Source: JBEKYH01 sp049511115 (GTDB lineage Bacteria; Planctomycetota; Phycisphaerae; Tepidisphaerales; Tepidisphaeraceae). Taken from it: a DNA stretch of 13,762 nt. The position numbers and the translations under genes were made by a program. The notes beneath the pieces are model-generated. The model had not been told where the DNA came from, did not search any database, and worked only from the letters and a program-made list of their open reading frames with translations. This document shows, piece after piece, positions 1-7,415 of this stretch. The stretch covers positions 1 through 13,762 of the forward strand of contig JBEKYH010000074.1 of assembly GCA_049511115.1 (NCBI GenBank), written 5' to 3'. Each line of letters begins with the position of its first letter. The first letter of the stretch is position 1.

Positions 1-10
1 GTGGTGAGAT

Positions 11-3000
11 TCATATTTGCACCTTTGTGTTGGCCCCAGCCGCAACCGGAGCCGCGGACGAAGCCGGCGCCGCAACCGCCGTGGGTTTCGCCGAAGTCGG
101 AGTTTCAGCCAATTGGTGATAGAGGGCATAGCGATCAGCCACTTGCCGCTGGGCGCCTTGAAGCAGCGTCTTGTATCGGTCTGGGTTGCGCTGCTCGACC
201 ATGCGGAAGCGCGTCTCGTTGGCCATGAACTGCGCCAACTGGTTGTTGGGCGCGCCCGAATCCAACTGCAGCGCCGGCAGGCCCTCCGCATGACGCCGCG
301 GATCGTACCGGTAAAGCGGCCAGTATCCGGTGGCTACGGCCGACTTTTGCTGCTCCGGTCCAGATACCAGTGGATACCCGTGCGCGATGCAGTGGCTGTA
401 CGCGATGATCAGCGCCGGCCCGGGATAGGAGATGGCCTCCTGGAATGCCTTGACGGTATGCACATCCTTGGCGCCAAAGGCGATCTGCGCGACATACACA
501 TTTCCATACCCCATGGCGAGCAAGCCGAGGTCCTTCTTCGGGGAACTCTTGCCCGCCGCGGCGAACTTGGCCGCCGCGCCGATGGGCGTGGACTTGGACT
601 GCTGCCCGCCGGTGTTGGAATAAACTTCCGTATCCAGCACCAGGACCTTGACATCCGCTCCCGAAGCCAGCACATGATCGAGCCCGCCGTAGCCGATGTC
701 ATAGGCCCACCCATCGCCGCCCACGATCCAGACGTTCTTATTGACCAGATAATCGGCCATAAGGGCAAGACGTGCCGCTTCGGCAGAATGCGAATCGCTG
801 CAAGTCGTCAGCCGCCGCCGCAAATCCGCAACCAGCGTCCGCTGCGTGGCGATCCCCGCCTCTGTCGATTGGTCCGTCCGGAACAGCTCATCAACGAATT
901 CTTCATCGAGAATCGGCTCCAGTTTCCGCAGAAGCTGCCTTGCCTGTGCGGCGTGCTGATCGACCGCCAGGCGAATGCCCAGGCCGTATTCGGCATTGTC
1001 TTCAAACAGCGAATTGCTCCACGCCGGGCCGCGGCCTTCGTGATTCGTGCAATACGGCGTGGTCGGCAGGTTGCCGCCGTAAATCGAAGAGCAGCCCGTG
1101 GCGTTGGCCACCAGCAGGCGGTCGCCGACCAACTGCGTGAGCAGTTTGATATAAGGCGTTTCGCCGCAGCCGGCACAGGCGCCGGAGAATTCAAACAGCG
1201 GCTGCAAAAACTGCGATCCCTTCAGATCAAGCCGGACCTTCGAGCGGTCAGTTTCCGGAATGTTCAGAAAGAATTTGAAGTTCTCCGCCTCGCGCTCGCG
1301 GAGCGGCGCCTGCGGAGCCATGTTGATGGCCTTGCGCTTGGGCATCGACTTATCCTTGGCCGGGCAGATGGCCACGCAAAGCCCGCACCCGGTGCAATCC
1401 TCCGGCGCCACTTGCAGTGAGTATTTCATGCCGCCAAGGTCCGGGGCCTTGTAGTCCACCGAGGCAAATCCCCGCGGCGCGCCGGCCAGCGATTCTTCCG
1501 AATAGACCTTGGGGCGAATCGCCGCGTGCGGACAGGCAAACGAACACTTGTTGCACTGGATACAAAGCTCCGATTCCCACACAGGAATTTCCGTCGCGAT
1601 GTTGCGCTTTTCCCAGCGCGTCGTTCCCACCGGCCAGGTTCCGTCGACCGGCATGGCGCTGACCGGCAGAAGGTCGCCCTTGTTCGCCAGCATCAGCGCC
1701 GTCACGTTCTTCACAAAATCCGGCGCTTCGGCGGGCATCAGCGGCGGCAGAGGTTTGCCGGGAGTAAATTGCGACGGAATTTGCAATTCATGCAGGTGAA
1801 CCAGCGTCCCATCCACAGCGGCAAAATTCTTCTGCACCATCGCCGCGCCTTTTTTGGCATACGTCTTTTCAATCGCCTTCTTGATCTTGGCAATCGCCTG
1901 CTCGCGCGGCAGCACGCCGCTGATGGCAAAAAAGCAGGTCTGCATCACCGTGTTGATGCGCCCACCCATCCCCGCCTCTTTCGCCGCTTTGTACGCATCA
2001 ATGACATGCACCTTCAGTTTCTTCTGCACGATCTGCTGCTGCACCTCGGCCGGTAAGTGGCTCCATACCAACTCCGTTTCATATGGAGCATTTAACAGCA
2101 ACACACCGCCTTCCTTGGCGTAGCCGATGATGTCATAGCGTTCGAGGAAATTGAACGAGTGGCAGGCCACGAAATTGGCCTGGCGAATCAGATAGGCCGA
2201 ACGAATCGGCCTGGGGCCAAAGCGCAGGTGGCTGATCGTTATCGCTCCCGACTTCTTGGAATCGTAAACAAAATAACCCTGCGTATTAAACTCCGTCTCC
2301 TCGCCGATGATCTTGATGGAGTTCTTGTTGGCGCCCACGGTGCCGTCCGCGCCCAGGCCGAAGAAGACGGCGCGGAAGACGTCATCGGGTTCGATATCGA
2401 AATTCTCCGCCTCCGGAAGAGAAAGCTTCGTCACATCGTCGTTAATGCCCACCGTGAATTGCAGCTTGGGTTTGGCCTTCTTCAGCTCATCAAACACACC
2501 CTTAATCATGGCCGGCGTGAATTCATGGGATGAAAGCCCATAGCGCCCCCCTACCACCACCGGCTGCTTGGCGAATTTATTGATCCCCATGAACTGTGCG
2601 GCATAGAGCGCCCCGACGATATCCATGAACAGCGGTTCGCCAATCGCGCCCGGCTCCTTGGTCCGGTCCATGACGGCAATGGATTTAACACTGGCCGGCA
2701 GCGCGGCACTCAATCGCTCCACGGAAAACGGCCGGTACAGCCGCACCTTCACAACGCCGACTTTCTCGCCGTCGGCGATGAGCCGGTCGATGGTCTCGTG
2801 CGCCGTTTCCGCGCCCGATCCCATGATGACCATCACGCGCTCCGCCTGCGGATGGCCGACGTATTCAAATAGTTTGTACTGCCGCCCCGTCAGCGCCGCG
2901 AATCGAGCCATCACCTTCTCCACGGTGTCGGGGCAGGCCAGGTAGAAAGGATTCGCCGCCTCGCGCGCCTGGAAAAACGTGTCCGGATTCTGTGCCGTGC

Positions 3001-3658
3001 CGCGAATCGCCGGATGGTCCGGCGTGAGGGCGCGCCTGCGATGCGACTCCACCGCGGCCGGATCGATCATGGCCCGCAGATCGTCGTCGGTCAGCAACTC
3101 CAGCTTTTGAATTTCGTGCGAAGTTCGGAACCCGTCGAAGAAATGCAGGAACGGCACGCGCGTTTCCAGCGTCGCCGTGTGCGCGATGGCCGCCATGTCA
3201 TGCGCCTCCTGCACGCCATTCGAGCAGAGCATGGCGAAGCCCGTCTGCCGGCAGGCCATCACATCCGAGTGATCCCCGAAGATGGACAGAGCGTGCGTCG
3301 CCAGCGTCCGCGCCGACACGTGCATGGCCAGCGGCGTCAGTTCGCCGGCGATCTTGTACATGTTGGGGATCATCAACAGCAGGCCCTGCGAAGCCGTGAA
3401 CGTGGTGGCCATCGCCCCCGCCTGCAGCGCGCCGTGCATGGCGCCGGCGGCGCCCCCTTCCGATTGCATTTCCACCACGCGCGGGATCATTCCCCAGATG
3501 TTGCGCTTTCCCTGCGCCGACCATTCGTCCGCGAACTCCCCCATCGCCGAGGACGGCGTGATTGGGTATATTGCGATGACTTCACTGAGCCGATGGGCTA
3601 CGGACGCCGCGGCTTCGTTGCCCTCCAGGGCGATGATCTGACGCGTGGGGGATGGCAT
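11..3658 (-). CDS. nifJ: Pyruvate:ferredoxin (flavodoxin) oxidoreductase, single-chain PFOR
   Basis: Cytoplasmic enzyme that oxidises pyruvate with CoA to acetyl-CoA and CO2 while reducing ferredoxin or flavodoxin. The 1215 residues match the usual length of homodimeric PFOR (about 1170-1230). Seen in order: pyruvate-binding YPITPSS at 31-37; a central gamma-type domain; the EKR linker; two 4Fe-4S motifs with cysteines 699/702/705/709 and 755/758/761/765; proximal-cluster CAGCGE with cysteines 828 and 831; TPP/Mg motif GDGWAYDIGYGG near 980; and NTGGQQSKSTP near 1020. The last ~35 residues are an Ala/Pro/Ser-rich tail that is probably disordered. An in-frame ATG 75 bases upstream exists, but I chose the start at 3658 because AAAGGA lies 7 bases before it and homology begins there. 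It is divergent from the hox operon, which suggests a shared fermentative redox role. Identification is very secure; the in vivo electron carrier is unknown. Confidence 0.97.
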   Translation of the reverse strand: MPSPTRQIIALEGNEAAASVAHRLSEVIAIYPITPSSAMGEFADEWSAQGKRNIWGMIPRVVEMQSEGGAAGAMHGALQAGAMATTFTASQGLLLMIPNMYKIAGELTPLAMHVSARTLATHALSIFGDHSDVMACRQTGFAMLCSNGVQEAHDMAAIAHTATLETRVPFLHFFDGFRTSHEIQKLELLTDDDLRAMIDPAAVESHRRRALTPDHPAIRGTAQNPDTFFQAREAANPFYLACPDTVEKVMARFAALTGRQYKLFEYVGHPQAERVMVIMGSGAETAHETIDRLIADGEKVGVVKVRLYRPFSVERLSAALPASVKSIAVMDRTKEPGAIGEPLFMDIVGALYAAQFMGINKFAKQPVVVGGRYGLSSHEFTPAMIKGVFDELKKAKPKLQFTVGINDDVTKLSLPEAENFDIEPDDVFRAVFFGLGADGTVGANKNSIKIIGEETEFNTQGYFVYDSKKSGAITISHLRFGPRPIRSAYLIRQANFVACHSFNFLERYDIIGYAKEGGVLLLNAPYETELVWSHLPAEVQQQIVQKKLKVHVIDAYKAAKEAGMGGRINTVMQTCFFAISGVLPREQAIAKIKKAIEKTYAKKGAAMVQKNFAAVDGTLVHLHELQIPSQFTPGKPLPPLMPAEAPDFVKNVTALMLANKGDLLPVSAMPVDGTWPVGTTRWEKRNIATEIPVWESELCIQCNKCSFACPHAAIRPKVYSEESLAGAPRGFASVDYKAPDLGGMKYSLQVAPEDCTGCGLCVAICPAKDKSMPKRKAINMAPQAPLREREAENFKFFLNIPETDRSKVRLDLKGSQFLQPLFEFSGACAGCGETPYIKLLTQLVGDRLLVANATGCSSIYGGNLPTTPYCTNHEGRGPAWSNSLFEDNAEYGLGIRLAVDQHAAQARQLLRKLEPILDEEFVDELFRTDQSTEAGIATQRTLVADLRRRLTTCSDSHSAEAARLALMADYLVNKNVWIVGGDGWAYDIGYGGLDHVLASGADVKVLVLDTEVYSNTGGQQSKSTPIGAAAKFAAAGKSSPKKDLGLLAMGYGNVYVAQIAFGAKDVHTVKAFQEAISYPGPALIIAYSHCIAHGYPLVSGPEQQKSAVATGYWPLYRYDPRRHAEGLPALQLDSGAPNNQLAQFMANETRFRMVEQRNPDRYKTLLQGAQRQVADRYALYHQLAETPTSAKPTAVAAPASSAAPVAAGANTKVQI

Positions 3659-3978
3659 AGCAAAATCCTTTCGCCGACGGTGATGAATCGCTGCTAAAAG
3701 GGGGAGCGATCCAGATCGGCGTCTTACCTTCAATAGTTTCGGATGCGCGGCGTTTCACAACCATCGGGCCAAGAAATACTTTGCGCCTAGGTGGTATCCC
3801 CTATTAACAGTAGCGGATTTTCTCCGGCTTCCTCTTGGCGCGGCAGGTCGTAAACTTTGCCCCCAATGGAAGGATGATATTACGATGTTCAAGTCGGGGG
3901 CGCGGTCGCGGAGGCGATGAAAAAGGAGCGACGGCCGCGAATGGATTGGAATGAATCTACCACAACGAGTGACGCCCT
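3659..3978. other. Divergent intergenic region between nifJ and hoxE
   Basis: These 320 bases separate two divergent transcription units and must carry both promoters. Seen: the nifJ Shine-Dalgarno next to 3658; a 6-base inverted repeat at 3687-3710; a CCTAGG...GGTAT...CCCTATT composite at 3786-3805; an AT-richer patch around 3871-3890; and a short leader ORF at 3917-3982. A weak plus-strand promoter is possible (TTGCCC at 3857, TATTAC at 3878, spacing 15, each 4 of 6 matches to consensus). I saw no convincing sigma-54, FNR or complete Rex site. Confidence 0.6.
3687..3710 (-). repeat. Inverted repeat in the nifJ leader
   Basis: ATCGCT at 3687-3692 and AGCGAT at 3705-3710 are perfect inverted copies separated by 12 bases. 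On the nifJ strand the loop holds a run of C followed by a run of T. The repeat sits about 30-50 bases upstream of the nifJ start codon, so it could be an operator or an mRNA leader hairpin. A 6-base stem may also occur by chance. Confidence 0.35.
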
Positions 3979-3982
3979 ATGA
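3917..3982 (+). CDS. Possible 21-codon leader ORF coupled to hoxE
   Basis: An ATG at 3917 opens a 21-codon frame with a basic N-terminal part (MKKERRPR) and a polar C-terminal part, ending in TGA at 3980-3982. That stop overlaps the hoxE ATG as ATGA, the same junction seen at hoxE/F, F/U and U/Y. GGAGG lies only 2 bases before the 3917 ATG, which is too close. An internal in-frame ATG at 3941 has AAGGAG ending 12 bases upstream, so the peptide might instead be 13 residues. hoxE has no good ribosome site of its own, which makes translational coupling plausible. No homologue is recognised; it may be only a ribosome-loading device or chance. Confidence 0.35.
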   Translation: MKKERRPRMDWNESTTTSDAL

Positions 3983-4479
3983 TCGCACCCTCAAAACAAC
4001 CATCCATGCCCTCGCCTGACAAGCGATGGAAAATCGTCGATGCCACGATGCGGCGGCATGGATACGTCGGCAACTGCCTGATTGAAACACTGCACACCGC
4101 CCAGGAATCCTTCGGCTATCTCGACGAAACCGCCCTGCGATTCGTCGCCGGCTCCCTCAGCCTGCCCACCAGCAAGGTCTACGGCGTCGCCACCTTTTAT
4201 CACCATTTCATGCTCAAACCGCAGGGCAAGCACGCATGCGTGGTCTGTCTGGGAACGGCCTGCTACATCAAGGGTGCCGGCAAACTGCTGGATACGCTGG
4301 AGGCCAAATACGGAGTCAAGCCCGGCCAGACCACCAGGGACGGTGAGCTTTCCGTCCTGACCGCTCGCTGCCTCGGCTCTTGTGGCCTCGCCCCGGCCGC
4401 GGTGCTCGACGGAACCATGCTCGGAAAAATCGGGGCCGAAGATTTGCTGAATCGCGTCGCAAAGCAGGTGAGCCAATGA
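3979..4479 (+). CDS. hoxE: HoxE, [2Fe-2S] NuoE-like subunit of bidirectional NiFe hydrogenase
   Basis: Small thioredoxin-fold iron-sulfur subunit of the Hox diaphorase, homologous to NuoE of complex I; it is thought to link HoxFU to further electron partners. The product has 166 residues, normal for HoxE. The [2Fe-2S] ligands are Cys90 and Cys95 (CLGTAC) plus Cys131 and Cys135 (CLGSC). The helical N-terminal part carries TAQESFGYL and VYGVATFYHHF, both typical of HoxE/NuoE. An in-frame stop at 3970-3972 limits the start to 3979 or the ATG at 4006 (MPSPDKRW). Neither has a strong Shine-Dalgarno. I chose 3979 because its ATG overlaps the stop of the leader ORF, as at the other operon junctions. 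First gene of hoxEFUYHW. It could be called NuoE on domain alone, but the context fixes it as HoxE. Confidence 0.94.
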   Translation: MIAPSKQPSMPSPDKRWKIVDATMRRHGYVGNCLIETLHTAQESFGYLDETALRFVAGSLSLPTSKVYGVATFYHHFMLKPQGKHACVVCLGTACYIKGAGKLLDTLEAKYGVKPGQTTRDGELSVLTARCLGSCGLAPAAVLDGTMLGKIGAEDLLNRVAKQVSQ

Positions 4480-6140
4480 CCATTGACGAACTCGAAGAAA
4501 TCGCACAGATCGAAAAGGACTCGTGCGCCAAGTGTCCCAACACGCTGAATGTCTGCGTCGCCGCCGGCTGCCTTTCCTCGCAGAGCGATAAGGTGATGGA
4601 AGCGCTGGAGGAACAGGTCAAAGTCAAGGGTCTACAAGGCCAATGCAAGATCAAAGGCGTCGGCTGCATGGGCCTGTGCGCCGCCGGCCCGCTGGTTTCG
4701 CAGCCATCAAAGAATCTGATGTATCAGGGCGTGACCGCGGCCGATGCGGCGGACGTAGTAGATGCCGCCAACGCCGGGACGACCGTCGAACGCCTGCACT
4801 GCCCGACGGATGTGCCGTTCTTCACGCGGCAGAAAAAGATTGTCCTGGAAAATTCAGGCACGATCGACCCCGAGCGCATCGAGGAGTACATCGCCGCCGA
4901 CGGATACGTGGCCCTTCACAAATCCCTCACCACCATGACGCCCGCGGAGGTCACCGCCCAGGTGACGCGCAGCGGCATTCGCGGCCGCGGCGGCGCTGGC
5001 TATCCAACCGGCTTGAAATGGAGCATGGTGGCCAAAGCCGTCTCCCCCACCAAGTACGTTATATGCAACGCCGACGAAGGCGACCCCGGCGCGTTCATGG
5101 ACCGCAGCGTGCTCGAAAGTGATCCTCATCGCGTGCTGGAAGGCATGGCCATCGCCGCCTACGCCGTCGGCGCCAGCCACGGATACATCTACGTCCGTTC
5201 GGAATATCCGCTCGCCGTGAAGCGCCTCAAGATCGCCATCCGCCAGGCGGACAAGCAGGGTTTACTCGGCAACAACATTTTCGGCACGCCTTTCAGCTTT
5301 AAAATTGATATTCGCCTGGGCGCCGGAGCCTTCGTGTGCGGCGAGGAGACGGCGCTCATCGCCAGCATCGCCGGCCAGCGCGGCCAGCCCCGCCCGCGCC
5401 CGCCGTTCCCCGCCGAAAGCGGCCTGTGGGAAGCGCCGACGCTTATCAACAACGTAGAGACCTTCGCCAATATCGCGCCCATCCTGCGCAACGGCGGCGA
5501 CTGGTACGCCGCCATCGGCACCGAAAAGAGCAAGGGAACCAAGACCTTCGCCCTCGCCGGCAAGGTCGCCAACACCGGCCTGATCGAAGTGCCGATGGGC
5601 ATCACCCTGCGGGAAATCATCTTCGACATCGGCGGCGGCATCCCCGACGGAAAGAAATTCAAGGCCGTCCAGACCGGCGGCCCTTCCGGCGGTTGCATCC
5701 CCGAGCAGTTCCTCGACATGCAGGTCGATTACGACTCGCTGGCCAAGGTCGGCTCCATCATGGGTTCCGGCGGCATGATCATCATGGACGAAACCTCCAG
5801 CATGGTCGATGTGGCCCGCTTCTTCATGGAATTCTGCATGACCGAGTCCTGCGGCAAATGCGTCCCCTGCCGCGTGGGCACCGTGCAGATGCACGATCTG
5901 CTGAAAAAGATCATTGACCGCCAGGGAAGCAGGCAAGACGTGAAGCTCCTGGAAAAACTGTGCGACATGGTCAAGCACACCAGCCTGTGCGGCCTGGGGC
6001 AAAGCGCGCCCAATCCGGTGCTCACCACGCTCCGATATTTCGGCAATGAATATGACGAACTGCTTTCCCCCGATGCTTCCGCCGGCGAACCGGTCGCAGC
6101 CGGCGCGGTTGGGATTGCCGCAAAGGAGACAGCTCGATGA
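4476..6140 (+). CDS. hoxF: HoxF, NAD(H)- and FMN-binding diaphorase subunit
   Basis: Diaphorase subunit that exchanges electrons between NAD(P)H and the iron-sulfur chain of the hydrogenase. The product has 554 residues. The N-terminal thioredoxin-like [2Fe-2S] domain has Cys27/Cys32 (CVAAGC) and Cys64/Cys68 (CMGLC). It is followed by a NuoF-like core: FMN/NADH motif GRGGAGYPTGLKW near 168-180, CNADEGDPGAF, GAGAFVCGEETALI near 281-294, and GGPSGGCIP. The 4Fe-4S ligands are Cys459, Cys462, Cys465 (CGKCVPC) and Cys505. The tail is Ala/Gly-rich. The open frame runs further upstream, but the ATG at 4476 overlaps the hoxE stop (ATGA) and follows AGGTGA. One oddity is an extra CxxC pair (Cys17, Cys20) before the canonical [2Fe-2S] ligands. 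Sequence alone does not settle NAD versus NADP preference. Confidence 0.96.
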   Translation: MTIDELEEIAQIEKDSCAKCPNTLNVCVAAGCLSSQSDKVMEALEEQVKVKGLQGQCKIKGVGCMGLCAAGPLVSQPSKNLMYQGVTAADAADVVDAANAGTTVERLHCPTDVPFFTRQKKIVLENSGTIDPERIEEYIAADGYVALHKSLTTMTPAEVTAQVTRSGIRGRGGAGYPTGLKWSMVAKAVSPTKYVICNADEGDPGAFMDRSVLESDPHRVLEGMAIAAYAVGASHGYIYVRSEYPLAVKRLKIAIRQADKQGLLGNNIFGTPFSFKIDIRLGAGAFVCGEETALIASIAGQRGQPRPRPPFPAESGLWEAPTLINNVETFANIAPILRNGGDWYAAIGTEKSKGTKTFALAGKVANTGLIEVPMGITLREIIFDIGGGIPDGKKFKAVQTGGPSGGCIPEQFLDMQVDYDSLAKVGSIMGSGGMIIMDETSSMVDVARFFMEFCMTESCGKCVPCRVGTVQMHDLLKKIIDRQGSRQDVKLLEKLCDMVKHTSLCGLGQSAPNPVLTTLRYFGNEYDELLSPDASAGEPVAAGAVGIAAKETAR

Positions 6141-6856
6141 GTGCTTCAAACGTAGTAGTCACGCTGAAGATTGACGGCAAGGACGCCAGCGGCCGAGCCG
6201 ACGAGACAATTCTGGATGTCTGCCGGGAAAACAAAGTACCTATCCCGACCCTCTGCTATCTGGAGGGTCTGTCGGGCTGGGGCGCCTGCCGCCTCTGCCT
6301 CGTGGAGATCAAGGGCGTCAACAAACTGCTGCCAGCCTGCATGACCAAAGTCACCGAAGGGATGGAAGTCACCACGACTTCCGAGCGCCTGCGGGGCTAT
6401 CGGCGCATGATCGTGGAGATGCTCTTTTCCGAGCGCAACCACGTCTGCTCGGTATGCGTCTCCAACGGCCACTGCGAATTGCAGGACCAGGCCAAGCGCA
6501 TGGAAATCACCCACCTGGAGATCCCCTACCGCTATCCAACGCTTTCCTTCGACGCCTCCAACGACCTGTTCCGCCTCGACCACAACCGTTGCATCCTCTG
6601 CACGCGGTGCGTGCGTGTGTGCGACGAAGTCGAAGGCGCGCATACATGGGATGTCGCCGGCCGCGGCGTGGAGTCGCGCGTGATCATTGATCTCGACCAG
6701 CCCTGGGGCGACTCAACCAGTTGCACAGGCTGCGGCAAATGCGTGAGCGTCTGCCCGACCGGCGCACTCACGCGCAAGGGAACCGGTGTGGCGGAAATGA
6801 AAAAAGACGGCGACTTCCTGCCGTACCTGACCAAGATGCGAGAAAACCAATCATGA
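6137..6856 (+). CDS. hoxU: HoxU, NuoG-like iron-sulfur subunit of the diaphorase
   Basis: Electron-relay subunit between HoxF and HoxY, corresponding to the N-terminal part of NuoG. The product has 239 residues, normal for HoxU. Seen in order: plant-type [2Fe-2S] ligands Cys40, Cys51, Cys54 and Cys68; a His/Cys-type cluster motif HVCSVCVSNGHC from His102 to Cys113; then two 4Fe-4S motifs, CILCTRC...C and CTGCGKCVSVC near the C terminus. The start at 6137 overlaps the hoxF stop (ATGA) and has a strong AAAGGAGA site upstream. The C-terminal half of NuoG (molybdopterin-like) is absent, as expected for HoxU. The call is supported by position between hoxF and hoxY. Confidence 0.96.
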   Translation: MSASNVVVTLKIDGKDASGRADETILDVCRENKVPIPTLCYLEGLSGWGACRLCLVEIKGVNKLLPACMTKVTEGMEVTTTSERLRGYRRMIVEMLFSERNHVCSVCVSNGHCELQDQAKRMEITHLEIPYRYPTLSFDASNDLFRLDHNRCILCTRCVRVCDEVEGAHTWDVAGRGVESRVIIDLDQPWGDSTSCTGCGKCVSVCPTGALTRKGTGVAEMKKDGDFLPYLTKMRENQS

Positions 6857-7401
6857 GTGAGCAACCCATAACCAAAGTTCGCCTGGCGACCGTTTGGCTC
6901 GACGGCTGTTCCGGCTGCCACATGTCGTTCCTCGACATGGACGAGCGCCTGCTCGCCCTGGCCGGCTCGATCGACCTGGTCTATAGCCCGCTGGTCGACA
7001 ATAAAATATTCCCCGAATCCGTTGATGTGACCCTCGTCGAAGGGTCGGTCAGCACCGACGAAGAAATCATCAAAATCCGCAAAATCCGCAAGCACACCAA
7101 GTTTCTCATATCGCTCGGCGACTGCGCCGTGACCGGCAATGTGCCGGCCATGCGCAACCCATTTGGGCCCGAAGCCTGCTACGACCGGGCGTTCATCGAG
7201 AACACGGCCATTCAAAAACAAAGACCCACGTACCGCCTGCCGACTCTGCTCGATCGCGTGCGCCCCGTCCACGAAGTGGTGCAGGTCGATCTCTTCGTCC
7301 CCGGATGTCCGCCGCCGGCCGGCGCCATCCATTTTGTCCTCAGTGAACTGCTCGCCGGGCGAATGCCCAATCCCGCGGCGGTCACGCGATTCGGCCTGTA
7401 A
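6853..7401 (+). CDS. hoxY: HoxY, small subunit of NAD-linked NiFe hydrogenase
   Basis: Hydrogenase small subunit, carrying the proximal 4Fe-4S cluster that passes electrons between the NiFe site in HoxH and HoxU. The 182-residue product is short because group 3d small subunits lack the medial and distal cluster domain and any Tat signal. The cluster ligands visible are Cys19 and Cys22 (DGCSGCHMS), Cys91 (SLGDC) and Cys152 (VPGCPPP). The start ATG at 6853 overlaps the hoxU stop as ATGA; a longer open frame upstream lies inside hoxU and is not coding. It ends 14 bases before hoxH. Cytoplasmic, since no signal peptide is present. Confidence 0.96.
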   Translation: MSEQPITKVRLATVWLDGCSGCHMSFLDMDERLLALAGSIDLVYSPLVDNKIFPESVDVTLVEGSVSTDEEIIKIRKIRKHTKFLISLGDCAVTGNVPAMRNPFGPEACYDRAFIENTAIQKQRPTYRLPTLLDRVRPVHEVVQVDLFVPGCPPPAGAIHFVLSELLAGRMPNPAAVTRFGL

Positions 7402-7415
7402 GAAAGGTGTTGGTC

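Noticed and set aside
17..1420. A 467-codon plus-strand open frame opposite nifJ
   Set aside because: It is arginine-rich without domain motifs and lies wholly opposite conserved PFOR sequence.
3752..3761. Possible Rex half-site (TTTCACAA on plus strand)
   Set aside because: Only one half of the palindrome is present, so a redox-sensing Rex operator is not supported.
3786..3832. Cobalamin-riboswitch-like stretch upstream of nifJ on the minus strand (GAAAATCCG...ACTG, then GGGGATACC)
   Set aside because: Some consensus words are present, but the spacing between them is far too short and no full set of paired arms could be drawn; nifJ is also not a usual target.
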